From Lichtheimia corymbifera B2541 (taxonomy: Eukaryota; Mucoromycota; Mucoromycetes; Mucorales; Lichtheimiaceae), in contig JNEU01000919.1 in assembly GCA_000697475.1 (NCBI GenBank), positions 41,758 through 105,757 of the forward strand: 64,000 nucleotides of DNA, read 5' to 3'. Each line of letters begins with the position of its first letter. The stretch's first letter is position 1. The translations under genes were made by a program, and so were the position numbers. The notes beneath the pieces are model-generated. The model was not told where the DNA came from. It saw nothing but the letters and a program-made list of their open reading frames with translations, and searched no databases. Below are positions 20,835 through 31,231 of this stretch, piece by piece.

Positions 20835-23005
20835 ATGAACCACTCTATTTGGAAGGACGTCTGTCAACACCCCACGATCACAGCCACTCGTCCACAGTAT
20901 GAAAAGCGCTTCTGATTCAACGACCCAGCTACAGCAATGCATTCAGAACGTGCTCACTGTGCTGAACGATCGCGCCATTGTCTTGACTCTGTCTGCCGAC
21001 TTTGCTACTGCTCTTCGAGATGCCGCGGCCATGCAAGAGATCTCGCCATTGTCACCTCTTGGCTATTTGCGTGCTGCCGCTACTTACAGTGAACAAGGTA
21101 GACAACAAGCTGTTGTGGATATTTGCAACGAGGGGCTCAGTATTGTCAATGTCAGTGATCCTGGATACAGCAAGCTTCAAGAGACCAAAACGGTTGCTAT
21201 CGAGCGTGATACTAGCCGTATTGATTACATCAGCCAACTCCCACTTGACATTGTGACGCATGTGCTTTTACCGATGATTTTGCATGATGATCACGATGAT
21301 AATGATGATGGAATGTCGGATCCCTTGAAGCTATGCCCCTATTTGGATGTCTCAAAAATCTGGTGTGATCGGCTCCTTCTGGCTTGTGGTAGTGCATTTT
21401 GTTTCAACATTTACAGCGAGGAGACCAGCGCCCAAGTTACTCGATATGCTCAGCATACAAAGGCAATTCGTATTCGCTACTATACCGGAGGAGATTGGCA
21501 ATCATACTTCTTACGTGATGCAAACCTGTGCTGTTTGCGGGAGATGGAGATTAAAGGTATTGCGTAAAAAGTTTATTCGAAGACGAGGAACTGATTTCAA
21601 TGATCGATTAGATCTCAATCAAACAATCGACGTGGATCAACTCGTATCATCATTAAAGTCCATCGGCAATACTTTGACTCATTTGACTATTTCGAGGTCG
21701 AAAAGCATACCAGATGTGCCAGGAGAAGACGAAAGTTTCACTTTGTTTTCACCGCCTGAACCGCCTCTGCATGTAGCAGGCATCGTGATCAATTGCCCCA
21801 ATTTGGTGACGTTGGATGTTGGCTATCGATTCGATACCGATTTCAAATATGTTCCACCCACAATGACCTGGCCAAAACTCACGACTTTATCTCTGGACCA
21901 TTATGATGGCATCACTTTCAATGGTCAATTCCTAGAAATCTTGAAGCGATTTCCTTCACTGGAGAAGCTCAAGCTTAATCCATGCACTGATCTACAGCCC
22001 ATGACAATGATCCACCGCTATTTCCCTTCCATGAAAGATCTTAAACTCACAACAAAGCTCAGACGATCATCACGAGCACGAGCACGATATGAACAACAGC
22101 AACATGAGGACCAGTGGATGAACGAAGGCAGTGGATTGGAGAAACTATCGATTTCAGAAGAGTACACAAGCCATGACACTTGGATGGATATGTGCCCGAT
22201 GCTAAAGCAACATCACAATACGCTTGTGCTCCTTCAACTGGATTTGGGTTATGCAGGCAACAACGATGATGACCTTTTTAATTTGGAATATCCTTGTCTT
22301 AAAACACTCGCTTTTCGATGCTCTGACTCCAACAATTATTGCTTTGGATGGTGGATTGTGCGAAAGGCGCCGTTTCTCGAGGAATTGACCATTACTGCAG
22401 ACATCATAAAATCGAATCCTGCCATCCTCGATTTCACACCACCGTCCACTCTTAGAACACTAGCGATCGATCTTTTCCATGTAACTCGCCTTGATAACAC
22501 GACAGTGATTAAACGATTTTTGGGCCGTTTTTCTGAACAAAAGGAGGGGAGCTCGCTAAAGGTACTAAAACTATGGTTCGACGACCAAGGTGATGTTACT
22601 CCTGACAACTTTGTTGAATCCATCTGCCAATTAAATCAACTCCAGCGTTTGGTGATATCGTTTATCTCGAGAAGAACACAATGGGAAACGGATCACTTTA
22701 TACAAATGCTTGTGGAACGATGCCCACAACTGTTAACTCTTGGATTGGATACAGACAATTCTCCTTCACCTTCTGCCATCAAAAACTTGCAAAAGCTTCA
22801 ACATCTACGAGACCTCGGGATCAAAATGGATGACACTGCTGAATACAATGATTCGTGGGATGCTTTGGGAACCCTTTCACAGCTCGATTGTATTCGCATC
22901 TTCTCGGATTATACGGTGGATCGATCTTACATTAAAAATCTCAAAAACCGAAGACCGGGTGTCAAAGTTATAGCCCCTTTGCATGGTTTTCGAGCCTTCT
23001 ACTAG
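20835..23005 (+). CDS. B1: type-B TPR-F-box-LRR protein; damaged 5' end, rescue ATG at 20899
   Basis: The expected B start (ATG 20835, NHSIWKDVCQ) runs into a stop at 20913-20915, because 2 nt are missing compared with B5 at the EKRASDST position. An ATG at 20899 is in the frame of the rest and gives 683 residues: exon 1 to 21556, a 55-nt phase-1 intron 21557-21611 (GTATTG...GATTAG), exon 2 21612-23005. Loss of the first 22 residues would not touch the TPR pair (LTLSADFATALRDAAAMQ; SEQGRQQAVVDICNEGL) or the F-box (RIDYISQLPLDIVTHVLLPM, LDVSKIWCDRLLL). The F-box has an acidic insert (DDHDDNDDG). The LRR half has the B hallmarks NNDDDLFNLEYPCL and CFGWWI. AATAAA is at 23147. Predicted SCF receptor; whether it is expressed is unknown. 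Confidence 0.75.
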
Positions 23006-23640
23006 GATTGTTTGATTATGTATACATAAATGTATGAAGTTTCCCATCCAACATGCTTCCTTTGCAACTAAAGAATAATACATCATTCATCATCCGCTGT
23101 ATCGACCATCCAGTTTTACTACTCTTGTTTTAATATATTGATTTATAATAAAGCTTTTCATCATCTACATAGCGTTCTTTGTTACAGCTAACATGATCAA
23201 CTCAGAATACAATGTTTGACGTGGTGTCTATCGCCATGTCGTCCGACCTTATCATGTACATATGTAACATACCACAGCACAAGTAGCACAAAAACGATAT
23301 CTTTCCTATGTGGTACAGCTTACCTATCCTCTATCATCCACCACCCCCACGGCCAAGTATGTCATGATATTTATTGCTAGATGTGCATGCTTAAAGCTAT
23401 TGCAAATGCCCCACCTACTTCCTCATCTGTTTATCCATTCCATTTGTCTAGTTGATCAGCCTCACGGTATACATGAATATCTTTGGAGTAATTTCTGCAA
23501 AGACCATACTCATCCCCAAATATCCTTTATATCCTGTTCATCCTCATTGGCTCTGAAAGATTCTATATCCCCTTCATCTCCACCATGTATAGACGACGCT
23601 ATCCATTTGAACTTGCGTATATATTGGTAAAATTGGGATG
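23006..23640. repeat. Type-B downstream spacer, copy 1
   Basis: No gene. It is collinear with 37.55-38.02 kb and, more weakly, 48.3-48.9 kb: shared landmarks are 'CTGAGAATACAATG', 'GTATGTCATGATATTTATTG' and 'CTAGATGTGCATGC'. It links B1 to the Z3 segment. Confidence 0.55.
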
Positions 23641-25010
23641 CTAGCAGATTATCGGTAATGGCTTGCAAAGGGTGATCTGATATAAGGTCGATGAAGCACC
23701 TCGATAGTAAGATGTGCACGTGCCCGCACCATAGCGTACTTGTCCTAGTAGCGTCTGCTTTTGATCGGAGGGCCCCTTTTTCCTTGAGCTATAACATGTA
23801 GATCGATCTCCATCATCTTCCAATCCATCATTTCCATCCTTGTCCAGTAACGTGACACAATCGTCATCGTGCCCGAAGTTGCTGTCACACCCGAGAAAAC
23901 GTCTAGCATCCCCAGTAGTGTCATGTCTGGAATCCACCCAATGCTTGCGCATCCTCCTGGTGGTCGATAGCTCATGTAACGGCATGTATAAGTAAACGAA
24001 TTCGATGTTGATGATCCAATGCTGTCACTGTGTCGTAGCTGGATGTGGTGTTTAGATAGTCGATGGTCCATAGGGTGATGTTGATAAAAGTAAAGAAAGA
24101 GAGGACCGGTGTGTGTTGACAACAATTTGAGATAGTGACCCCTCAATCAGCGAGGTCCAGTCATCCATTCCACCATCCTCAGCATGATCCACTTGAATGG
24201 TCCCACTGTCGATAATCGTTTCAAGGCTGCAGCCATACCCAGACACCATCCAAACGTTGAAGCGCATCACCTTATCTCGCTGCTCTGTAATCCAACCATG
24301 CTGGTACATCCTCATCCGTGTCACATGATGCTGGTATGCTCTTGCTGAAGGTCGTTCTTGCTTCAAATCTCCTTATCGTCATATCCCGTAGCTTGGATGG
24401 GTATTAGCTTGATCTTCTGCTTGAACTCTTGTTTGATCCAGACGTCATGGGAGCCAGTTGCCAAAGAAACGATACATCATCAATCATCATTGTCGTGGTC
24501 CAGAATGTCGTTTCTGTTTCATAAGAGAACGTGTTAGACATAATCCATCGACCAATATCCCCTTATCTGTTGCATACTCACCGTGTTACGATGATGCATT
24601 CCATTAAGAGTACGAATAATTGCTTGCCGGTACCCAGATGGTTGTATCCAAGCTGTCTCATATGATGCTCAATCCATGACTATGCTGTCGATGACGAAGA
24701 GAATACGGTGGATGCTGCTGTTGACAACATGGAACGTAAGACAAAGCCGCCTTAATATCACACAATATGGTCTATTAAGGTTGTCAAAGGTCATAATCTG
24801 GAAGGAGTGATGCCGTATTTGCTGGGTAGTTGTAGCAGCAGAGTTATTCAGATGCCGTAATGTACGCTGTCATCTGTTGTTAAAGAAAGAGATGTATTGA
24901 ATACGTGGTTGTTGGGGGTGCCATTGTGAGCGAGTGATGGAGTGCGATGAGGCTGGGGTTGAGAAGAGGAGCAGCATAAAAATTACACCTGGTGTCGGCC
25001 ATTTTATCCT
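23640..25010 (-). pseudogene. Z3: degenerate minus-strand Z segment downstream of B1
   Basis: Collinear with 38.02-39.35 kb and partly 48.95-49.97 and 61.9-62.8 kb. Minus-strand frames are broken, but the same peptide pieces occur in several copies: RDMTIRRF, HGWITEQRDKVMRFN, GCSLETIIDSGTIQVDHAED then GMDDW, and SLSQIVVNTHRSSLSL. Amino-acid likeness between copies across frame breaks suggests a former gene convergent with the B gene. Family unknown. A microdomain 'GATCTGATATAAGGTCGATG' at its 3' side (plus strand, about 23672) is present in all full copies. Confidence 0.45.
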
Positions 25011-25059
25011 CTGTCAGAGTCATGTGACACATTTATGCAACCACGTCTCTCCCACATTA

Positions 25060-26230
25060 CATCCTCCCTCATAATAAAGCATGAGGTCTTTATTAGAACA
25101 AAGTTGATCAACGAGTTTGAGAGCATCCTGTGTGAAGGTTTCACGTTTGTGGGACTAACAGGCCTTACACTCTTCTTTTTCTCTATTCCAGTCATCGTCT
25201 GTTTTATATATGGACGCTCACCATTCAAGATTTTCATTATGACGAGTGTGGTTTTTATTTGAATGAAGTTGATCAGCATGTCCTAGCGAACCTCGTGACC
25301 AAGTTTGACGATGAAGGAGGACAATTGCGGGGGTGTGCACTATTTACGTTCCCGTCCGCTGATCACCTCTTCTATATTTGGACCGTCCGATTCATAAAAA
25401 CATCATAATGAAGCGTGCAGTTTTTAAATGAATGAAGTTGACCAGCATGATTCAGCGGATCTTCTTACCAAGTTTCAGGGTCGAAATGGGGAATCCCAAG
25501 ATTCTTTATTCTAATTGACATTTCATGATTTCCGACGGGTCCGGAATTTCAGTCCTTCATAGTAAAACACCCGTTACACCCTCCCATTCAATATTTTCAA
25601 ATGAAGTGTGGGTTCTTTATTAAGACAAAGTTGATCAGCATGCCCAAGAGCATATTGTGTGAAAGTTTCAGGGTTGTGGTGGGCAATCTAGAGGTCATGG
25701 GTCGTCTAACCTACATTTAATACCGTCCGTTCATCGTCGGACGCCCCCATTTTATTTCTCATAATGAAGCATATGATTTTTAAATGAATGGAGTTGATCA
25801 GCATGTTGAAGCCCACCGCCCTGAACAAGTTTCAGGATGCAGGAGGACAACCGCGGGGGTGTGCACTATGCACCCTACTTGCGTTGGGTCTGTCCTAAAT
25901 TTGGGCCGTCCGATCCATAGGAACATAATAATGAAACGTACACTTTTTAAATGAATGGAGTTGATCAGCATGACTCAGAAAACCTTCTTACCAAGTTTCA
26001 AATTCAATATGGGGAATCCCGAGATTATTCATACTAAATGGCTTTTCCATAAATCCGGCGCTTTCCCGATTTCCGTCTGCCATAGTGAATCCCACATTGT
26101 CTCCTCCCATACAAAATTTTCAAATGAAGCGTGGGTTCTTTATTAATACAAAGTTGATCAGCATGCCCTAAAGCATATTGTTTGAAAGTTTCAGTATCAA
26201 GGTGGGCAATCTCAAGGTCATGCATTAATT
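25060..26230 (+). repeat. Tandem direct repeat, unit about 0.5 kb, two copies
   Basis: Unit 1 (about 25259-25705) and unit 2 (about 25785-26222) share, in order, 'AAGTTGATCAGCATG', 'GCGGGGGTGTGCACTAT', 'TTTTTAAATGAATG.AGTTGA', 'CTTCTTACCAAGTTTCA', 'ATGGGGAATCCC', 'TTTTCAAATGAAG.GTGGG' and 'GAAAGTTTCAG'. A partial unit precedes at 25060. Within each unit, 'GATCAGCATG' itself recurs. The family also appears, inverted and diverged, at 1.15-1.7 kb. No coding potential. Confidence 0.65.
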
Positions 26231-26299
26231 ACAGTATTCGTGAAGTAATCTGACAGTGCCTGGCCTATTTAATTTCCACTTCTTCCACTCCCATTTCAT

Positions 26300-27030
26300 T
26301 GTCTTTTCCTCCTCCCATTCTCAACTGTTGACCCATTCAAGAACAACCACCAACTGCGAACGATTGTCCTGCTTCAACTCATCATGTCCACTCTACAACT
26401 GTCTTGATCCGATTGTCTTTGACTGAATGCCAAGTACATGGCGTGTATGCAGCCTCTTTGTCACTCTACTACAACACACGCGTTTCGTGACACTACACCT
26501 TCTCTTGTCCACTCCTCTACCACAACCGATCGTAACAACGATCATTCCAGCAGTTGCTCTCAGCAAGATCTCTACTCCATTGTCTCAAGCTACTTGCAGC
26601 AACTTGCCTTACAGCCTATTTCATGTGGACAGCAGATAGCCATTGTACAGAAGCAGCTTTATTTACGTGTAGCAACGTGCTTTATCGCATACGATTTCCT
26701 ATGGATAATGCCCATATCAGCTATCTTCACCTGGTTGAACTGCAATGCAAAGTGACCAAGAATGGATCGACCAACAGCCGGATGGAAAAGGAAGCATGTC
26801 AGCAGCGATCACTGCAATGGTTACCTATGGATGGATGGATGGGTACAACCAAGCGCAGTGATGGGTAATCCGGGGAACGATTGATCATACCACGTGGATA
26901 CGGCTGAGTATGATGATGGATTGAAGGGAATTGACGAAAGGCGTTTTACAACCATGGACGATATTGGGAGCACTCGTTTCAATGCATGCAGCAGCTATTT
27001 CGCAATCATGGATGAAGGATGATTTTGACG
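26300..27030 (+). pseudogene. Z4: plus-strand Z-like segment
   Basis: The first part (26.3-26.66 kb) is the inverted partner of 0.64-1.0 kb. From about 26.70 kb it resembles Z2 in the opposite orientation: DNAHISYLHL, then KEACQQRSLQW..MDGW, TTKRS, VDTAEYDDG and FTTMDDIG align with Z2 pieces DNHIYLFSY, LDLQWLWMDTIKRS, VDAAEDDD and LDKRWITSMGN. Frame breaks fall between the pieces. The open frames at 26438-26755 and 26554-26868 are probably fragments of this relic, not separate genes. Confidence 0.35.
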
Positions 27031-27059
27031 GCAGCAACACTAGAATACAACTACACAAT

Positions 27060-27655
27060 TATCTCTGTTACCACATCTTATTCAATTTGTAATACTGTTC
27101 CCTTATATTTGATAAACATCCGCAGTGCCATGTGCTGTTCTTCGATTTACTCATTGAAAGTTGGATCCACATGATATATATATGAAAAGGATATCGTTCT
27201 ATAAGACCATATGTACAAGAGGTGATTCGATCGGGTTTTTTATTACATCTCGGATCGTGATGCTTGCCCGAAACATGCTGATAAACAAAAACCAGTGCAT
27301 GAGCTTGAGAGTAATGCAGCCCAACATTGTGCTTGTTACGGAAGCTGGGCTCATTGTAAGTTTTATGCATTATGCTACATAAAGGAAAATGAGCTGTGAT
27401 ATAATGTTGCACGAGTATATGAACAGACCATCGTACACTAAGACAATGTACATGGGGATGGGATGAGATATACAAGGAAGCCTCACAAGTAGCAAGCAAA
27501 AGAAAAGTGAAAGGTGTATATTAATCGGCCACGACAAATGTTATATGATTTATTTCAAACAACCTGGTACTATCTCATAAAAGCAGGTTCAAAAGGATAA
27601 AAGGGAAAAGGCGAAAGCCAAAATATGTGGCCACTTCAATACTTGGCAAGGGATT
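27060..27655. other. No gene recognised
   Basis: Downstream side of the bHLH-like gene. Only short frames without family features are seen. It probably holds the 3' UTR of that gene (minus strand). Confidence 0.4.
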
Positions 27656-27661
27656 GTGCCA

Positions 27662-28212
27662 TTACTCGAGTTCTTCAAGGGATGCTTCCTTTGTTTCTTC
27701 ATCGTCGTCTTCCATATCTCCCTGAATTTCACTCTTGAGACGGCGAATATAACCGGTGGCTTCTTCCAACACACCAATTTGAGTACGAGAAGTACAGCGA
27801 TAGGGGAGCTCATTTTCCAAAGCAGCGAAGCACATTTTAAGATTCTGGTTTCGGGTACGGGCAGCTACATTTCGGTGGAAATCCGAAAGTTCTTCATGAT
27901 GCTTCTTGGATGATGATGATGATGATGATGAACCATGTGGAACGCGACGTCGCTTGCTTGAGGATGCAATACACTCAGCATCCGGTTCATGCTCGTAGCG
28001 TCGCTTGTTGCCTGAGGATGAGGAAGACTGGACAGGTTCTTGGTTTTCTAGGGACGAGAAAGGCTCATGCATTTCTTGATCATTGTCCTGATTAGCAGGG
28101 TATGGGCAAGAAGAATCTTCGACGTAGTCATCAAAAAATCTATGGGGTGGGATAAAAGTCAGAGAAAAAATAAAGTCATGTGGGTTGGAATGCAATTATG
28201 TACGTACCCCAT
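27662..28212 (-). CDS. bHLH-like transcription factor, two exons with a 5-nt first coding exon
   Basis: The minus-strand exon 2 (28139-27662) ends in an acidic tail. Its natural 5' side has an acceptor (CCCCATAG) at 28140; upstream, ATGGG at 28212-28208 followed by GTACGT gives a 68-nt intron and a 160-residue protein starting MGFFDDYVED. The alternative is a single exon starting at 28195, with the intron sequence read as protein (hydrophobic HDFIFSLTFIPP), which I think less likely. Residues about 40-75 are Ser-rich with basic clusters (KRRYEHE, SSKRRRVPHG: possible nuclear signals). The C-terminal part fits a basic helix-loop-helix fold: FHRNVAARTRNQNLKMCFAA (basic region and helix 1), a CTSRTQ loop, then IGVLEEATGYIRRLKSEI (helix 2). 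The Glu that normally contacts the E-box is Ala here. A Ser run is encoded by a GAT/ATC microsatellite. TATA-like site about 118 nt upstream. Expected to dimerise in the nucleus; target genes unknown. Confidence 0.7.
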
Positions 28213-28265
28213 GGCGAAATATTTCAGCAGGCGAGGAGATAGAAAGTGAGAGAAGAGTGGTTGAT

Positions 28266-28337
28266 AGGAGTAGTAGTAGTAGTAGTAGTAGTAGTGGATG
28301 ATGATGGTGGGTTTTCGTCGTCGTCGTCGTATTTATA
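28266..28337 (-). promoter_or_regulatory. bHLH gene promoter region: TATA-like site and triplet runs
   Basis: On the minus strand TATAAATA lies at 28337-28330. Between it and the start codon are two microsatellites on the plus strand: TAG repeats at 28268-28295 and CGT repeats at 28315-28330. Triplet runs of this length are likely to vary between isolates and could change promoter spacing. Confidence 0.45.
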
Positions 28338-28878
28338 CCCTATCGTCCCTGGCAAAAGAAAGAAAACCAAGAGCCTACTCTGCTAAAATTATCTTGCCAT
28401 TGCAACAAAGAAATTTATGCAGCATCATGTAGTGTCGCCATTGTACCTATAAACCCACCCCTCCCTTTTACCACTTCTTTGTGTCCTTTTTTGCAAAGAC
28501 CACAAGTCGCTTCCACAAGATACTCACAAAAGTTAAGAGCAGTGCTATTCATGTCATATTATAGTTCTAGTAAAGGATGTTTTGTCACACCGGTTGTTTG
28601 TTGCTATGACAAGTTGAGGGTTGATTTGAAGGGTACCACATCCTTTGCAAGGTCTTTGAAGGCTAAAGAGACATCAAGGGGGCACAGTGCTTGCTTGATG
28701 GATCATCGAGCTGTTTTTGGTTGTTGTTGTTTGGCAGAAATAAGAGCAGCATGGTAGGGGTGTGTCTTTGTTCTTGGTTGTTGACTATTACCAGGAATAG
28801 GCAAATGCCCCTGCATGTATCCACCTTGTTCCAAAACTGGAATACCAACATCATCGGCTTGATAGCTAGATGGTGCCA
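28338..28878. other. No gene recognised
   Basis: Overlapping short frames occur on both strands (28479-28882) but show no domain, no homology to the rest of the window and no clear splice structure. Confidence 0.35.
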
Positions 28879-29196
28879 TTAGTATACTGCTGTAAAAGTA
28901 TTGGAGTAAACCAGCATGAATCGATCAAGAAGCCGTCGTTGGATTTGTGTTACTATCATTAAAGGAAGAGTGCGGCTTTCTGGTTTTAATGTAATCTTTC
29001 TTTCACCTTGCAGAATCTCATGAACCCATGTGATCATCCGGGAAAGAATGTTGTTGTGGAGGAGTAGCCGCCGGAAATGAAGATTGTTTTCGATGCAAGC
29101 TGCAATCATCAGAATTGATTGTTTGGATTTATCATTGAGAGGAAGCCCGATCCCAAGAAGGAAGTTTGGCAGCTGTTTTGGACCAAAATGATCCAT
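28879..29196 (-). CDS. Unrecognised 105-codon open frame
   Basis: An open frame beginning MDHFGPKQLPNFLLGIG, with a helical, amphipathic composition (IAACIENNLHFRRLLLHN; MIVTQIQRRLLDRFM). No known motif and no paralogue in the window. It could be an exon of a larger minus-strand gene or a chance frame. Weak support. Confidence 0.2.
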   Translation of the reverse strand: MDHFGPKQLPNFLLGIGLPLNDKSKQSILMIAACIENNLHFRRLLLHNNILSRMITWVHEILQGERKITLKPESRTLPLMIVTQIQRRLLDRFMLVYSNTFTAVY

Positions 29197-29369
29197 CTAC
29201 AGCTCGAAACATAGCTGATGACTATGAAGGATTGATTGAAGATACTGCGATGCATATAGGATGATAATAGTATATGTAGTCATTTGTCAAATAAAAGAGT
29301 GGAGAGGATTTATTTCAAGCATTATGCATACTCTATTTTATAGCCAGCAAGAGGAGTGTGTAACATATT

Positions 29370-30420
29370 GTTGTAAAAGATAAACAAGCCGTCGCGCACG
29401 ACTCCATTTTCACGCGCCTCTCTTCCTTCCAACACCAACCGTTTCTTTACTCGAATTGCAGTAGCTCAATGAATTCAGTCGTCCTTGCTCCCTCTCGCTC
29501 TCTAGTTGTTGACAAAACGCATCACACCGTCTGAATTGCCTGGTCACCGTTACCAAACAACAGCGCCAACAATGGAACGTCCTTCGCTTAATTTGGCTTG
29601 CTGGCGATGCGAAGACCCAAGGTACACGCCACGAATAGGTAAATGAGATACATCTCTTTCAATAATGTTGGTAATGATGCTTTCTGATAAACGAGTGCAG
29701 CAACTGTTTGCTTTTATGCCATACATGGGAAACATCACCAAGATCGGTAAATGCCCTTCATCAAAAAAGTGATCAGTTTTACTGCTACAAGCGACCAAAC
29801 ACATCAAGATAAAAGAAGATGGATGGAATGTTTAAAAAGGGATGGCATCTGATATTGGTATTATTGACCAGGGATCTTATCCAAGCTCAAAGAAGCCTTT
29901 ACACAAAAAGTGGACGATGCGGCATTTATCAGCAAACAGTGACCGAAACGACAGTGTGCCATGGATCGGATGATCATTCGCAGCAGCTGAAATCTCTATT
30001 TTCAAATCTGGCGCATAAGGAACAAGCGATGACGAGGCTCGGATGCGAGGATATACAGCAGCCCATGGTGATCACGTGCCACATCCTTCCAGCAAGGACA
30101 ATGATGCATTTTGGCGTTGGGGTTGAAGTCCTTCAGCATGGCAGAGTATCCCTATTTTGATCATGAACGAGAGGAATGGATTCTGGTACACGGACAAGGC
30201 AAAGTGTCAAAGATTGGATGTTGAGGAGGAGCAGGAGAAGGATTTGGCTTGCCGGTGTCATCCAATGCGATACAGTAGCCACAGTGGCCTTTACCATTTT
30301 CCTTGGAATATCGACGTGAATGACTATTGCGCGCCTCGTGGCACAACAACACAATGATGGCGATGGATGATCATTACAGGGTTTACTGCTATGGTGTTTG
30401 ATCCCGTGTATCACAACAAC
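29370..30420 (+). other. Possible multi-exon gene, not resolved
   Basis: An ATG at 29571 (MERPSLNLACWRCEDP) is followed by a good donor-like GTAAAT at about 29639, and plausible acceptors lie at 29700 and 29813. Further open pieces are at 29819-30160 (DHSQQLKSLFSNLAHKEQAM) and 30120-30360. I could not find a single chain of exons that stays in frame, and no domain is recognised, so no product is called. Confidence 0.2.
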
Positions 30421-30954
30421 ATCTCAGATTGAACAATATCAGCTTCCAGGCAAGAATGATGGCTGTGGCGGATATCGATAGCTTTTTGAGGATCATGGTA
30501 GAGTTCAGTAGTATTAGTGGATTCAGCGAATGATGAGAATAAAGGCGGTTTTATATTGCTAGCTAGGTCTACAATATAGTTACTTTGGTCATAGTTCGTT
30601 GATGTATACATGAATAACATATTCTTTCCCCACATATTCATTCCTTCGCCAATGATTGCAAATCTTGTCTTGGAATAGCGATATAAAGAGATCATTATTT
30701 TCATGCTACCAAGTTTTTAAGCCCATTCTGTTGTTCTAAACCATCCACACATACCTTAAGAATAAGTCGTTTCATGCAAGCTAGTGTACTCGATCATCAT
30801 CATTGCCTGTATTAAAGAGCGCGAGATCATGGAAGGTAAAGAATCCATGTTTATTGTGTTGGGAATGGTCATGATCAATGGGTATATTACATCTAAATCC
30901 ATTGGGGAGAAGTGGTAACGCACAACGCGATCGATCGCACCATGTCGATTGGGT

Positions 30955-31179
30955 TCAATCATACATAGGCGGCTCGTATCCAATCGCGCAGCCAATGAGA
31001 CAAGCCGATATTTGGTTGTCGTTCAACTTTCTGCATTTCCAATAGCAAGACTTTTTGTCGAATGCACATCTAGTAATAGGCGCACCATTCTCTAGCACCA
31101 CCTGGGGATCTTGCTGAGCCAAAGCCAAAAGCGCAAACAGGGCAAGCGTAATAAAAAGAGAGAGCTTAAAGTTCATCAT
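30955..31179 (-). CDS. S1: small secreted cysteine-rich peptide
   Basis: 74 residues. An N-terminal signal peptide (MMNFKLSLFITLALFALLALA) is followed by QQDP, leaving a mature peptide of about 53 residues. Five Cys are arranged as C-X6-C-X3-C-X10-C-X3-C. The CX3C...CX3C core is the spacing of helical-hairpin (alpha-hairpinin-type) peptides, where two helices are tied by two disulfides. S2 and S3 have nearly the same signal peptide and the same QQDP start, so the three are one family; S1 is on the opposite strand and has an extra Cys. Secreted to the outside or cell wall by the general pathway; activity (antimicrobial, effector or other) is not known. TATA box 44-52 nt upstream. Confidence 0.7.
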   Translation of the reverse strand: MMNFKLSLFITLALFALLALAQQDPQVVLENGAPITRCAFDKKSCYWKCRKLNDNQISACLIGCAIGYEPPMYD

Positions 31180-31222
31180 GGTTGAGTACGATAGATACTA
31201 CTGGTCTTCACACCGCTCCCTA

Positions 31223-31231
31223 CTTTATATA
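31223..31231 (-). promoter_or_regulatory. TATA box of S1
   Basis: Minus-strand TATATAAAG, 44-52 nt before the ATG, the same spacing as in S2 and S3. Confidence 0.6.

Noticed and set aside
21347..21611. Upstream part of the open frame leading into B1 exon 2
   Set aside because: It reads exon 1 of B1 in the wrong frame and then the intron; the phase-1 splice gives the family protein.
25250..26230. Spaced repeats considered as a CRISPR array
   Set aside because: Two long diverged units, not many short identical repeats with unique spacers, and the genome is eukaryotic.
26438..26868. Overlapping ORFs as a real plus-strand gene
   Set aside because: Frames are broken relative to Z2, and the upstream half is part of the inverted repeat; more likely relic DNA.
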